DNA of 64,000 nt, taken from contig JAHHHO010000023.1 of the NCBI GenBank assembly GCA_019359315.1, positions 17,413-81,412 on the forward strand, written 5' to 3'. Source of the DNA: Myxacorys californica WJT36-NPBG1 (GTDB lineage: Bacteria > Cyanobacteriota > Cyanobacteriia > Leptolyngbyales > Leptolyngbyaceae). Below, piece after piece: positions 1 through 9,361 of this stretch. The notes under the pieces are model-generated. The model worked only from the letters and a program-made list of their open reading frames with translations, was not told where the DNA came from and searched no databases. The translations under genes were made by a program, and so were the position numbers. Numbering within the stretch: the stretch's first letter is position 1; every line of letters starts with the position of its first letter.

Positions 1-2
1 TT

Positions 3-185
3 CACACTTCACAAATCATCGGCTCATGTAGCATCAATGATCGTCACGGAAAGATCTTCTACATATTTCTAGAATTTTTAGCTGTTGATGATGATAAACA
101 AGGAGACATTATCTGTTGCCAACAAGAAACCTTTTACTTGAGTAAGCGTTTTCTTAATAACGTTAAGGTTTCTGAAAAATTTTGA
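3..185 (+). CDS. C-terminal end of an unidentified protein (partial at window start)
   Basis: One frame is open from the first base of the window to a TGA at 183-185 and gives 60 residues. The composition looks like real protein: alternating hydrophobic and charged residues, including FYIFLEFLAVDDDKQGD. The segment with D/E-Q-G-D-I-I weakly recalls the last strand and helix of PilZ-like domains, but that is a guess. The start lies upstream of the window. No terminator-like hairpin follows, and 138 bases of AT-rich DNA separate it from the next gene. Confidence 0.4.
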   Translation, partial: HTSQIIGSCSINDRHGKIFYIFLEFLAVDDDKQGDIICCQQETFYLSKRFLNNVKVSEKF

Positions 186-323
186 TTAAGGATCAATATA
201 GCGACTTTTACTAGTCAAAGTCGGCATTAAAAACCGTGGAAATGCTGAAAAAATCCCGGATTATGATGTAGAGCCTCGATAATTTGACCAAATTCATCTT
301 CAATTCTTCTTAAGCAGCACCTA

Positions 324-2027
324 ATGAGTACTGACAACGCCAAGAGAATCTTGATTCTGGCAGCTAATCCTAGAAACTCAACTCCGCTAGACCTAAATCA
401 AGAAGTTCGAGAAATCGATGAGGCGCTAAAGCTTTCTAAGCTACGAGATCAGTATGATTTAGTACAAAGATGGGCAGTGCGTCCTAGAGATATGCGTCGA
501 GCGGTATTGGAAGTGAAGCCGCACATTGTTCATTTTTCTGGACATGGGGTTGGTGAAGGTGGCTTGGCATTAGAAGACGGAGCTGGGCAAGCGAAGCTCG
601 TTAGTACTGAAGCTTTGGCAGGGATGTTTAAGTTAGCTGAGCAAGTGGAATGTGTGCTGCTTAATGCCTGCTATTCAGAAATTCAAGCGACTGCGATAGC
701 TCAGCATATTCCTTATGTGATCGGGATGAATCAAGCGGTTGGCGACAGAGCCGCATTGGAGTTTGCCGTTGGCTTTTATGATGCTCTAGGTGCAGGAGAA
801 TCGATTGAACAAGCATTTCAACAGGGCTGCATTGCTATTGAAATGGAGAGCATTCCAGAACACTTGACTCCAGTATTGATACCGCAATCTAGCGCATCTA
901 TTCCAGACTCTACTCCAGCACCTAGCAATGAACTAAGCGCTGCAACTCGCAAATTAGTTGCTGTCGAGCAGCCAAAGCAAAGTAGCTCAGAAGTCACGGT
1001 GTCAGAGGTGCTCATTAATTTGAACGAACCTGGAGGGCAGATCCCGCTAGATTCCAAGTTTTACATCGAACGCCCGCCCATTGAAGCACGCTGCTATGAA
1101 ACGATCGACAAACCCGGTGCATTGATTCGGATTAGAGCACCCCAGCAAATGGGAAAGTCTTCACTCATGGTGAGAATTCTCAACCACGCAGCGAATCAAG
1201 GCTGTCGATCAACGTCGCTCAATTTATGGTCGGCAGGTGCACAGCCGCTTTCTGACCTCGATCAATTTCTGCACTGGTTTTGTTCGCGGATCACTCGAAA
1301 ACTGAAGCTGAGCGATCAGGTCGCTGATTACTGGCAAGGTGCCCAAAGCAGCAATGACAAGTGTACAGACTATTTTAAACTGTACTTATTACCTGAACTC
1401 AATCAACCTCTAGTGTTATGCCTTGATGAAGTCTATCAAGTCTTCATGCGCCCCCAGATCGCAACCGATTTTTTTGGACTGTTGCGATATTGGCATGAAG
1501 AATCGAAGATTAATCCGGTTTGGCAAAACCTGCGGTTAGTAATGATTCATTCTAAGGAGGTTTATGTTCCTCTTGATATCAACCAATTCGCATTTAATGT
1601 AGGTGTACCGATCGAGCCACCTCCTTTAACTCGAGCGCAAGTCGAAGCCTTGGTTGAGCGACATGGCTTGAATTGGTCGAATACAGAAATTGATCAACTG
1701 ACTGCAATGGTGGGTGGGCATCCTTATCTATTGCGGGTAGCGCTTTACCACATTGCACGAAAAGAAATTACGTTATCAGAACTGCTAGAGGTTGCGCCGA
1801 CCGAAGAATGGGCATACGCCAAGCATTTGCGCCGTCATTTGCTGAAGCTAGAAGAAGACCCAGCCTTGATGGCGGCAATTAAGCAAATTGTGGCGGCTCA
1901 CCATCCTGTACGAGTTAAAACAGCAGAGGCGTTTAAGCTTGCCAGTATGGGATTAGTTCGGTTTGAGGGCAACGCTGTAGAACCGTTGTGTGACCTCTAC
2001 CGCCAGTACTTTAAGGAGCGCTTGTAG
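324..2027 (+). CDS. CHAT-domain caspase-like protease fused to an AAA-like ATPase
   Basis: Residues 8-170 form a CHAT (caspase-like) domain. The predicted catalytic His74 lies in HFSGHG and Cys116 in LLNACYS. A variable linker (about 185-235) follows, then an AAA-like P-loop domain (about 245-567) with Walker A PQQMGKSS (Lys278) and Walker B LVLCLDEV (Asp368, Glu369). Family knowledge: CHAT proteases fused to STAND/AAA modules are common in cyanobacteria and are proposed to act as signalling or self-killing effectors in conflict systems. Seen here: the protein is complete and the dyad intact. Inference: nucleotide-dependent oligomerisation controls proteolysis of an unknown substrate. The next gene is a relic of a related AAA-WD40 protein. 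ATG 324 is the first in-frame start; no strong ribosome site is visible. Confidence 0.85.
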   Translation: MSTDNAKRILILAANPRNSTPLDLNQEVREIDEALKLSKLRDQYDLVQRWAVRPRDMRRAVLEVKPHIVHFSGHGVGEGGLALEDGAGQAKLVSTEALAGMFKLAEQVECVLLNACYSEIQATAIAQHIPYVIGMNQAVGDRAALEFAVGFYDALGAGESIEQAFQQGCIAIEMESIPEHLTPVLIPQSSASIPDSTPAPSNELSAATRKLVAVEQPKQSSSEVTVSEVLINLNEPGGQIPLDSKFYIERPPIEARCYETIDKPGALIRIRAPQQMGKSSLMVRILNHAANQGCRSTSLNLWSAGAQPLSDLDQFLHWFCSRITRKLKLSDQVADYWQGAQSSNDKCTDYFKLYLLPELNQPLVLCLDEVYQVFMRPQIATDFFGLLRYWHEESKINPVWQNLRLVMIHSKEVYVPLDINQFAFNVGVPIEPPPLTRAQVEALVERHGLNWSNTEIDQLTAMVGGHPYLLRVALYHIARKEITLSELLEVAPTEEWAYAKHLRRHLLKLEEDPALMAAIKQIVAAHHPVRVKTAEAFKLASMGLVRFEGNAVEPLCDLYRQYFKERL

Positions 2028-2035
2028 GTGAACCC

Positions 2036-2298
2036 GTGAATCTTGCACCAGACCATGCCTACGATTATCGGGTTGGTGGTAGCCTACCGATCCACGCCAA
2101 GCCGATGATGGTTTGTACGAGGCACTAAAAGCTGGAAAATTTTCTATGTACTCAACTCGCGCCAAATGGGTAAATGACGATGGCACTGCGATCGTGGGGA
2201 AAATCAAAGGGTTAAACGATTTGCTGAACGAAGGCTACGACAAGTTAAAAGACTACACCGAGGCACATCCTGACATTAAGAAAACTTGTAAGCAGTAA
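2036..2298 (+). pseudogene. Relic of an AAA-like/WD40 protein (internal deletion, frameshift)
   Basis: A GTG at 2036 opens a frame reading DYRVGGSLPIHAK, the typical N-terminal motif of cyanobacterial AAA-like domain proteins. The frame must shift near 2103 to continue as DDGLYEALKAGKFSMYSTR, the next segment of the same domain. The rest then jumps to DDGTAIVGKIKGLNDLLNEGYDKLKDY, which resembles the final WD40 blade and tail of AAA-WD40 proteins. There the usual Trp of IVWKI is Gly, a single TGG to GGG change. The whole ATPase core and propeller between them are missing. I infer a large internal deletion plus point decay. The identification is from remembered family patterns, so it is moderately sure. 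Confidence 0.5.
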
Positions 2299-2501
2299 TA
2301 CGTCGTCATTGACTGCTATAGCCGTTATCACCTAGGTTAGGACAGAGAGCAGAGGTAGAAACTTTAAATGAAGGCATCATCCCTCTACTTTTGTCCTGAA
2401 GGAAATGGCGACAGCTATACATCACCAAAGTATGAGAAGTGCCCTACGGTAACACCTCGTACGAGAAAGAAATCAAAGGCTTTTTCATCCCTCCCCTTCC
2501 C

Positions 2502-3308
2502 TCAACTATTTAACGCTCGTTGAGTGGGTGCGTCAGCAACTCCAGTGAGGCTGAGCTTGGCAGAGCGTTGAAAGGCAATCAGCGCTGAGCGAGTTGCCGT
2601 GCCAAAAATACCATCGATCGCACCAGGATTAAATCCTTTGCGTTTTAGTTTTTGCTGCAACGCCACCACAAGCGGGCCTCGATTCCCTTGCGCTAACCAA
2701 AGATAGCCTTGGGTAAAATCTCGCAATGAAGCGATCGGGCCATTAAAGCGATTCACATCAACCCCGCCCTGCACACCTGAAATGCGACCAGAATCAGAAT
2801 ACTGCCAAAAGACCCACTGCGACCAATTTCCAGGGAGTATCGGTCGATCAACCTCGTATTGAGCAATCCACAAAGGATGGCCGCGAAACGCGTCCGAGTT
2901 ATTGAGCGCGTTTTCCCAAAACCCCAACGAGGTATAGATAATAGCTTGGCGCTTTGTGGCAGTTTCAACGACTCGTAGCCATTGAGCGATGCGATCGTTG
3001 AGTTCTCGCGCTCCCACGCCATCGCTCACTTCTACGTCTAGCACGGGGGGCAAGTCTCCGAGCGCCGTTTTCGCAGTTCTCAAGAACGTGTTGGCTTGAG
3101 CGACCGGATCGGTTTGGGGACGAAAGAAGTGATAGGCTCCCCGCACTAGACCTGCGGCTTTCATGCCTGCCCAGTTTGCGGCAAAGGTTTCCGACACCAG
3201 GGTTTGTCCTTCTGATGCTTTGGCAACGCCAAAAGAAACGCCTGACTTGGCAACCGCTTGCCAATCGACGCGACCTTGATAATCTGAAACATCAATTCCT
3301 AACAGCAT
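2502..3308 (-). CDS. GH25 lysozyme-like muramidase with peptidoglycan-binding domain
   Basis: Residues 2-185 match glycoside hydrolase family 25: LGIDVSDYQG at the N terminus, the barrel motif LPPVLDVEVSDG carrying the acidic catalytic residues, YHFFRP, and PLWIAQY then VFWQYSD near the end. Residues about 200-268 are a PG_binding_1 repeat (LVVALQQKLKRKGFNPGAIDGIFGTAT). GH25 enzymes cleave the MurNAc-GlcNAc bond of peptidoglycan. No signal peptide is visible, so either export uses another route or the enzyme acts on lysis or through a holin-like partner. The start is the ATG at 3306-3308. The gene stands alone on the minus strand and ends about 200 bases from the AAA-WD40 relic. Confidence 0.88.
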   Translation of the reverse strand: MLLGIDVSDYQGRVDWQAVAKSGVSFGVAKASEGQTLVSETFAANWAGMKAAGLVRGAYHFFRPQTDPVAQANTFLRTAKTALGDLPPVLDVEVSDGVGARELNDRIAQWLRVVETATKRQAIIYTSLGFWENALNNSDAFRGHPLWIAQYEVDRPILPGNWSQWVFWQYSDSGRISGVQGGVDVNRFNGPIASLRDFTQGYLWLAQGNRGPLVVALQQKLKRKGFNPGAIDGIFGTATRSALIAFQRSAKLSLTGVADAPTQRALNS

Positions 3309-3453
3309 GGTAATTCAGGCAATGACAGCAATAACAGTGATGAGCATTCCGATCCTAAAGTTTCTTTGAAGCGTCGCCGATCGCATCAATCTTAGCTAAA
3401 TTAAGAAAAGCCATTTTGCGGTCTGTCCTCATCATCTTTTTTTCATAGCGTTG

Positions 3454-5085
3454 CTAACGCTGTCGCAACTTTTGAGAATAGAAAGACGCAGACTCTGTGC
3501 CTTTTGTGCATTCTTGCGTAAATTTAATCAAGTGATGAGCCACTAATCCGACATGAATCACTTGTTCAATTTTCGTTTGCTTTAGCGCTGGCTTTGCCAT
3601 TGCCCAAAACGTTTTCCGATAGTTTCCAAACACTCCTACTTGCAACAAGATTTTCGCCAGCATGGTTAGACCTTTACGGACCTTCTCAGGAGACGTGCGA
3701 GCAGGGCTGTTAGGAACCTTAATACGATTGGGGTAGGTATGCTCACACTGATAAGCAAAACGTTCGTAGAGAAAGTCTGGAGCATAAGCCGTCGCGATGC
3801 AGCGTCGCCACATTTCCATCACTTGCTCATACGGCATGAGAAACTCGACATTCGATTCGCGCCCCTGATCAGACACAATCCGCCCTTCTTGCTGCAATCG
3901 ATCCCAAAGCGGCGTTTTTGGCAGTGCGTAGAGGAGATTAATCGTGAGCATTGGAATTTGAGACAAGCGAATGAAGTCTAAGATGCGATCGCACGTCTCT
4001 GGCGTATCGGTATCCAATCCTAAAATAATGCCAGATACAACCTCCATGCCATAGCTATTTATAATCTTAATCGCATCCAAAATTGGCATACTGAGATTAT
4101 GCAATTTAGAGATTGCTCGTAACGCTTCTGGATCAGGTGTTTCAATACCGCAGAACACGGTGCAAAAATAGGCTTCTCGCATCATCTCAAGCAGCTTTGG
4201 GTTCTGAGCCAAATTCAATGTGGCTTCGCAAGCAAACTGCACTGGATAACCATTTGCTTTCTGCCATTCGATCAAATGAGGTAACAGTTCTGAAATCGCT
4301 TTGCGATTACCAATGAAGTTATCATCGACAAAATAAACGGCACCAGGATTTCCTGCTTCTAGCATGGCATCCAACTCACGCAGAAGTTGTTGAGGCGTCT
4401 TCAACCGTGGATTGCGACCGTATAAAGTTGGAATATCACAAAATTCACACTGGTAGGGACAGCCACTCGAATACTGAACGTTGGCTAGAAAATAATGATC
4501 TAAATTGAGCTTGTGATAGGCCGGAGTTGGAAACTCGGTGAGCGGCAAGCGATCGCGGGTTTCAAATCGAATTTGCGATGTCGGACGCTCGGAGTGCTGA
4601 TCGAGATACTCAATCATGCGATCGCTCGCGTCTCCCAATTCACCAACATGCAAAATATCGAAGTCAGGATAATATTCAGGACACCCAGAAACGGACGGAC
4701 CGCCCACCACCGTTATTTTTCCAGCTTCATGCGCTAGATCATTAATATGATTGATTTGCGGGCGCTGAATATGCATGCCGCTCACAATCACAACGTCTGC
4801 CCACGCATACTCTGCCCGCGTCGCCGCTCGAATATTCTCATCGACAAACCGCACGTCCCATTCTTCGGGCAGATAAGCGGACACCACTAAGAGACCTTGA
4901 GGCGGCATAAATGCCTGAACGCCCCTTAATCCGTAGGCATGATGAAAGGTTCCAAACGAGCGACTGTATTTGGGGAAGACGCACAAAATTCGTCGATGGT
5001 TTTGCGGCTTGTAGCGCGATCGTTGAGGCAAATCGGCTTGCTGAGGAGATGAAGTCGATTGGGGGGCGTCTAGAATATCTGTCAT
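3454..5085 (-). CDS. B12-binding radical SAM protein, DUF4070 type (HpnP-like)
   Basis: The N-terminal part (about 25-180) is a cobalamin-binding Rossmann-like domain containing ADVVIVSGMHIQ and VVGGPSVSG. It is followed by a radical SAM core with the cluster motif SGCPYQCEFCDIP (CxxxCxxC). The C-terminal region fits DUF4070, and the length of 543 residues is usual for this group. Members include the hopanoid C-2 methylase HpnP, but cyanobacterial genomes carry many paralogues, and sequence alone does not show that this one methylates hopanoids. No squalene-hopene gene is in the window. The start is ATG at 5083-5085, with GAGGAGC just upstream on this strand as the ribosome site. Confidence 0.85.
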   Translation of the reverse strand: MTDILDAPQSTSSPQQADLPQRSRYKPQNHRRILCVFPKYSRSFGTFHHAYGLRGVQAFMPPQGLLVVSAYLPEEWDVRFVDENIRAATRAEYAWADVVIVSGMHIQRPQINHINDLAHEAGKITVVGGPSVSGCPEYYPDFDILHVGELGDASDRMIEYLDQHSERPTSQIRFETRDRLPLTEFPTPAYHKLNLDHYFLANVQYSSGCPYQCEFCDIPTLYGRNPRLKTPQQLLRELDAMLEAGNPGAVYFVDDNFIGNRKAISELLPHLIEWQKANGYPVQFACEATLNLAQNPKLLEMMREAYFCTVFCGIETPDPEALRAISKLHNLSMPILDAIKIINSYGMEVVSGIILGLDTDTPETCDRILDFIRLSQIPMLTINLLYALPKTPLWDRLQQEGRIVSDQGRESNVEFLMPYEQVMEMWRRCIATAYAPDFLYERFAYQCEHTYPNRIKVPNSPARTSPEKVRKGLTMLAKILLQVGVFGNYRKTFWAMAKPALKQTKIEQVIHVGLVAHHLIKFTQECTKGTESASFYSQKLRQR

Positions 5086-5483
5086 CGAGATTGCTCCTCA
5101 CGAGTTCAGGTTTAAGAAGATGGGCAAAATAGCCGAAGAGAGCGCTACTTTTACGCTAATTTCTCGCTAGTGTAACAATTCTCGAATGAATAAATCATCA
5201 TCACTTCGCAACTTTAATTGCGACAGAACGTTACCGATCAACCGCGACTTAGATTTAGTTTTATTCGTAATATTTTTAAATGTTTCACTTCCTATCGATT
5301 GGTATGGGTAGCCGTTTTTCTTAAAACCATTGATCGACTCTATCTATAGAGGGATGAAGACAGGATACTTACATCGTGGTTGCTGATGAATTTCAAGGAA
5401 AATTCAGTAATTTTGACGGCGCACTGTGATTCTATTCGTCACACCTCAATCGCTACCCTACTGCTTTGTAAGGATCTTTGGTC
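5086..5483. promoter_or_regulatory. 398-base divergent intergenic region with CTATA-type motif
   Basis: The gap separates the minus-strand radical SAM gene from the plus-strand GH65 gene and must hold both promoters. I see no credible coding frame. At 5338-5354 lies CTCTATCTATAGAGGGA, an imperfect dyad resembling motifs upstream of the exopolysaccharide genes (27771, 27895, 36274). An AAGGA at 5470-5474 is the ribosome site of the GH65 gene. Confidence 0.4.
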
Positions 5484-7766
5484 ATGTCCAACGCTTTCGA
5501 CTCGGCTGCTCCTATCAACCCCTACACACTTGACCCTACAGGTTGGACAGTTTCAGAAACAGAATTTAACCCGCAACGCCTCCACGCTCAAGAAACGGTC
5601 TTTACAATTGGCAATGGATATCTCGGAACTCGGGGTGCATTTGAAGAAGGCTACCCCAACGAAAATGCAGCCACGCTGGTTCACGGAATGTTTGATGACG
5701 TTGCCATCTGCACAACAGAAATAGTCAATTGTCCCAACTGGCTGCCGCTGACCATTAAGGTCAACGGAGAGGCATTTCGGCTCGATTCAGGAACCATTTT
5801 GAGCTACGATCGCCGCCTCAATCTGCGACTCGGATTACTCATGCGCTCTCTCCGGTGGCAAAGTCCCGCCGGACACATTCTCGATTTTCGCTTTGAGCGG
5901 TTCTGTAGTGTTGCCGATCCACATGTCCTGTCCTTGCGATGTCACGTCACATCGATTAATTTTACGGGCGATGTGGAGATTGAATCTGGCTTTGAGACAG
6001 AGCCAGAAACGCAAGGAGTGCCTCACTGGAAAACGCTGCAACAGGGCAGTATCAACAACGTTATTTGGCTGTTGTCTGAAACGATGCATTCGGCGCTTCA
6101 GCTAGGCATGACGGCGAAAATTGTGGTGTTGGCAGAAGATGGAATTTTGCCAATGCAGGGGAAGTCTAGTCAGCCAACGCTGACGACAACCGTTTCCATT
6201 ACAGAAAACCAAACGATTACCATCGAGAAGACTGTTACGCTCTACACCTCGCGTGATACAGAAACTCCGTTAGAAGCGGCTCTAAACCGATTGGCGACAA
6301 CCGCACGCTACCAAACAACGTTTGCCGCCCATATTGCGGCTTGGGGCATGACTTGGCAGAACTGCGATATCGAGATTGAAGGCGATCCGACGGCTCAGGT
6401 GAGTGTGCGATATAACTTGTTTCAGTTGTTAATTGCCGCCTCTGGAAGCGACGATCGCGTGAGTGTTCCGGCTAAAACGCTGTCTGGATATGCGTACCGA
6501 GGACATGCCTTCTGGGATACAGAAATCTTTGTTACTCCATTTTTTAGCCTGACCCAGCCGCACATTGCTCGTAATCTCCTCAACTACCGCTATCACAATT
6601 TGGCGGGGGCACGTTGCAAGGCGCAAGCTGCCGGATTTGAAGGCGCACTGTTTCCTTGGGAGAGCGCAGGCAGTGGAGATGAGGTCACACCCCGTTGGGT
6701 TCCTGGACAAAACGGAGAGTTGATTCGGATTTGGTGTGGTGATATTGAGCTGCACATTTCTGCTGATGTTGCCTATGCGGCGTGGCAGTATTGGAAAGTA
6801 ACAGGCGATGATGAGTGGATGCGCGATCGCGGTGCAGAACTGGTACTAGACACAGCTAAATTTTGGGGAAGTTGCGCAACCTGGAATGCTAGCGATCGCA
6901 CCTATGAGATCAAGGACGTAATTGGTCCTGATGAGAACCATGAGCATGTGGATAACAACGCCTTTACAAACGGCATGGTGCAATGGAATTTGCGATCGGC
7001 ACTTGAACTTTGGGATTGGCTGTCTCATGCGTATCCAGAAGCAGCCGTTCGATTAGAAACGTCGCTCAACCTCACACCAGAACGGTTTGAGCAGTGGTCA
7101 GACGTTGCGAAATCGCTGGTTATGCGCCGCGATCGCGAGACGGGGTTGATTGAGCAATTCGATGGATTCTTTGATTTAGAAGATATCAATTTCGCCGATT
7201 ACGAACCCCGAACGACTTCGATGCAAGCTCTGCTGGGCATCGAGCCAACCAATCAGCGACAGATTCTCAAACAACCCGATGTGCTGATGCTGATCTATTT
7301 GCTAAGGCAACAGTTTGACCAAAAGACACTGCAAGCAAATTGGGATTACTACACACCCCGTACCGATCTCAAATATGGTTCGTCTTTGGGTCCAGCCGTT
7401 CAAGCGATTCTAGCGTGTGACCTCAATCAACCTGAAGATGCCTACAGTCACTTCCTGCGGGCTGCCCTTGTTGATTTGGAAGATGTGCGACTCAATGCGG
7501 CAGAAGGAATTCATGCGGCGTCCGCGGGTGGAGTTTGGCAGACTGTAATTTTCGGCTTTGGTGGCATTCGGTTGACGGAGTTTGGTCCAATCGCCTGTCC
7601 TAATCTGCCGTCTAACTGGACTCGTCTCAAGTTCCGCCTCAAGTGGCGCGCTCAGTGGCATGAATTTGACCTGACGCCCCATCACGCTGAGGTTACTTTC
7701 GATGCGATCGCAGCAGAACGCCCTGTAGAAATCGCGAAGGATACAGTAACGGTTCATCGGGTTTGA
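5484..7766 (+). CDS. Glycoside hydrolase family 65 phosphorylase (kojibiose/trehalose/maltose type)
   Basis: The protein has the GH65 architecture: an N-terminal beta-sandwich (about 1-260) beginning with FTIGNGYLGTRGAFEEG, then an (alpha/alpha)6 barrel with YRGHAFWDTEIF, SGDEVTPRW and the catalytic-acid motif DVIGPDENHEHVDNNAFTN, where the Glu of GPDE is the general acid. A C-terminal cap follows. Family members phosphorolyse alpha-linked disaccharides to beta-glucose-1-phosphate. The exact substrate cannot be read from sequence, but kojibiose or trehalose phosphorylase is the closest impression. I start at ATG 5484, nine bases after AAGGA, rather than the TTG six bases earlier. No phosphoglucomutase is adjacent. 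Confidence 0.88.
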   Translation: MSNAFDSAAPINPYTLDPTGWTVSETEFNPQRLHAQETVFTIGNGYLGTRGAFEEGYPNENAATLVHGMFDDVAICTTEIVNCPNWLPLTIKVNGEAFRLDSGTILSYDRRLNLRLGLLMRSLRWQSPAGHILDFRFERFCSVADPHVLSLRCHVTSINFTGDVEIESGFETEPETQGVPHWKTLQQGSINNVIWLLSETMHSALQLGMTAKIVVLAEDGILPMQGKSSQPTLTTTVSITENQTITIEKTVTLYTSRDTETPLEAALNRLATTARYQTTFAAHIAAWGMTWQNCDIEIEGDPTAQVSVRYNLFQLLIAASGSDDRVSVPAKTLSGYAYRGHAFWDTEIFVTPFFSLTQPHIARNLLNYRYHNLAGARCKAQAAGFEGALFPWESAGSGDEVTPRWVPGQNGELIRIWCGDIELHISADVAYAAWQYWKVTGDDEWMRDRGAELVLDTAKFWGSCATWNASDRTYEIKDVIGPDENHEHVDNNAFTNGMVQWNLRSALELWDWLSHAYPEAAVRLETSLNLTPERFEQWSDVAKSLVMRRDRETGLIEQFDGFFDLEDINFADYEPRTTSMQALLGIEPTNQRQILKQPDVLMLIYLLRQQFDQKTLQANWDYYTPRTDLKYGSSLGPAVQAILACDLNQPEDAYSHFLRAALVDLEDVRLNAAEGIHAASAGGVWQTVIFGFGGIRLTEFGPIACPNLPSNWTRLKFRLKWRAQWHEFDLTPHHAEVTFDAIAAERPVEIAKDTVTVHRV

Positions 7767-7804
7767 GTGAGCCAAGACTGATTAAACTTCTTGCAAATTT
7801 CTTT

Positions 7805-7860
7805 GCCCCTCAGTTCCAGCCCCTTCCCTAAACGTGGGAGAAGGGGTTAGGGATGAGGGC
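7805..7860. repeat. Dispersed palindromic repeat, copy A (CCCTCA...AGCCCC / GGGGTTAGGG...GAGGG)
   Basis: This imperfect inverted repeat has arms around GCCCCTCA..AGCCCCTTCCC and GGGAGAAGGGGTTAGGGATGAGGGC with a short centre. Related elements sit at 41723-41789 and 58614-58702. It lies between the converging ends of the GH65 and S4 genes, where it could also act as a transcription-stopping hairpin. Confidence 0.6.
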
Positions 7861-7889
7861 CGATTCTTATCCTCAAACAAATCGAGACC

Positions 7890-8669
7890 TTAAACAAATC
7901 GCGTCAGTTGAACGCGGTATCGGTCCTTCTTCGTCACCATCACATCTCCAACTTCGACTCGACCCTTACCCCGAATCGCGATCAGATCTCCGGCCTTAAC
8001 GATGTGACTAGAAGAGGTGGTATCTTTCCAGTTCACACGCACATCGCCGCTGTTAATGAGATCCGCCATTTTGCTACGCGACATGCCAAAGCCAGCAGAC
8101 GCGATCGCATCGAGTCTCATCGACGCTTCCACGGTCGTTAGTTCTTTCTTCTTCGGCTCCCGAATCTTCAGTTCGCTGAGCGAAATTGCTTGTGTTTTCA
8201 CCGGAACCGATCGCACTTGCTGCAAACTAGATTGTAAGAAATCCACTAGTTCTGGAACGACGATCGCTTGTGCCCCACGTTCTCCTAGTACCACAATGTC
8301 ACCCACTTTCTCCCGCACTAGTCCTGTTCCGAGCAGTGCGCCTAAGAAGTCTCGATGAGAGGCGGGATCAAAGAGGAAATTTCCGGCAATTTCAAGGGCA
8401 GCAAGCTCAACTTGATCGGTTTCTAGAGGAAGGTCAGGACGGGCGATCGCAAGACGCTTTCGTTCTGCTTGCGGATAGCCGCCCCATCCAATCAACTGCA
8501 CCTCGGTCAATCGACTAAAGGCCTGCTGCACCTCGGCGAATTCAGGGGGCGATAGAAAATCGCTTTGAACAACCTCCCACGTTTTAATCGCCTGTTCGGC
8601 CTGGTCGATCACTCGCGCCACAGTGTCTCGATTTTCTATACCTTTAAGCAGGTCTTCTCGCGGTAGCAT
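7890..8669 (-). CDS. Photosystem II S4 domain protein (YlmH-like RNA-binding protein)
   Basis: The protein has 259 residues. An N-terminal YlmH-like region (about 5-170, starting LPREDLLKG) is followed by an S4 RNA-binding domain (about 180-245) with MRLDAIASAGFGMSRSKMADLINSGDVRVNW and GRVEVGDV. Family knowledge: cyanobacterial and plastid members are called photosystem II S4 domain proteins, and their YlmH relatives bind ribosome-related RNA. Its precise role here is inference. The ATG at 8667-8669 is the natural start. It diverges from the Uma2 gene across 82 bases. Confidence 0.9.
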   Translation of the reverse strand: MLPREDLLKGIENRDTVARVIDQAEQAIKTWEVVQSDFLSPPEFAEVQQAFSRLTEVQLIGWGGYPQAERKRLAIARPDLPLETDQVELAALEIAGNFLFDPASHRDFLGALLGTGLVREKVGDIVVLGERGAQAIVVPELVDFLQSSLQQVRSVPVKTQAISLSELKIREPKKKELTTVEASMRLDAIASAGFGMSRSKMADLINSGDVRVNWKDTTSSSHIVKAGDLIAIRGKGRVEVGDVMVTKKDRYRVQLTRFV

Positions 8670-8751
8670 GTAAATGTCTCAATCGTGCTAGGACACTTCA
8701 TTGTATCGAAGATAGTCCTGGCTCAGAGCAACCCTGCTATTTGCAATTGCG

Positions 8752-9354
8752 ATGACTCAAGCCAAACAGCGTTTTCTAAGCTTTGACGACTATCTGACTT
8801 ATGACGATGGCACAGATGCACTATACGAACTGTTTAACGGAGAATTAATCGAAGTGCCCCCAGAGTCAGGACAAAATACAGAAATTGCTGTCTTTCTACT
8901 GCTACAGTTCGCTGCGATCGTCGGACATATTAGAGTTAGACCGCATGGGCTAGAACTTGAAGTTCGAGGCGAACCCCGCAACCGATATCCTGATTTGACG
9001 ATTCTTCGAGAAGAGCATGTGCCCCAATTGCAACGTCGCAACACGATTCGGCTTTCGATGGCTCCTCCTATCTTGGTTGTTGAAGTGGTAAGTCCAGGCG
9101 AGTTGGTTGTTGAAGTGGTAAGTCCAGGCGAGTTGCAGCGTGACCGTGATTATGTAGCAAAGAGATCGCAGTATGCCGCGATCGCAGTTCCTGAGTACTG
9201 GATTGTTGATCCTGAAATCGAGGTAATATCGGTCTGTGAACTAGACAACAGTGAGTATCAGGTGACGCAGTTTCGAGGCAACGATCGTATCGTCTCTCCC
9301 AACTTTGACGATCTGCACCTGACCGCAGAGCAAGTGTTAAAAGCAGGAGAATGA
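8752..9354 (+). CDS. Uma2-family putative endonuclease with internal 10-residue duplication
   Basis: Uma2 (DUF820) proteins have a PD-(D/E)xK restriction-endonuclease fold and are greatly expanded in cyanobacteria. Visible motifs are YPDLTIL (about residues 83-89) and the strand [10 protein letters not shown], then [17 protein letters not shown] occurs twice in tandem (about 108-127) because of a perfect 30-bp duplication, which adds ten residues directly in the presumed active-site strand. The reading frame is preserved. Function is unproven for the family, and this copy may be impaired. The stop lies only seven bases before glyQ, so the two are probably co-transcribed. Confidence 0.82.
   Translation: MTQAKQRFLSFDDYLTYDDGTDALYELFNGELIEVPPESGQNTEIAVFLLLQFAAIVGHIRVRPHGLELEVRGEPRNRYPDLTILREEHVPQLQRRNTIRLSMAPPILVVEVVSPGELVVEVVSPGELQRDRDYVAKRSQYAAIAVPEYWIVDPEIEVISVCELDNSEYQVTQFRGNDRIVSPNFDDLHLTAEQVLKAGE
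9073..9132 (+). repeat. Perfect 30-bp tandem duplication inside the Uma2 gene
   Basis: The unit starting TTGGTTGTTGAAGTGG occurs at 9073-9102 and again at 9103-9132 with no mismatch. Because 30 is a multiple of three, it duplicates ten codons. The absence of divergence suggests a recent slippage or recombination event, or an assembly artefact. Confidence 0.95.
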
Positions 9355-9361
9355 GAAGAGT

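Noticed and set aside
2299..2501. Possible insertion-sequence remnant near TGACTGCTATAGCCGTTATC
   Set aside because: No inverted ends, target duplication or transposase fragment can be seen.
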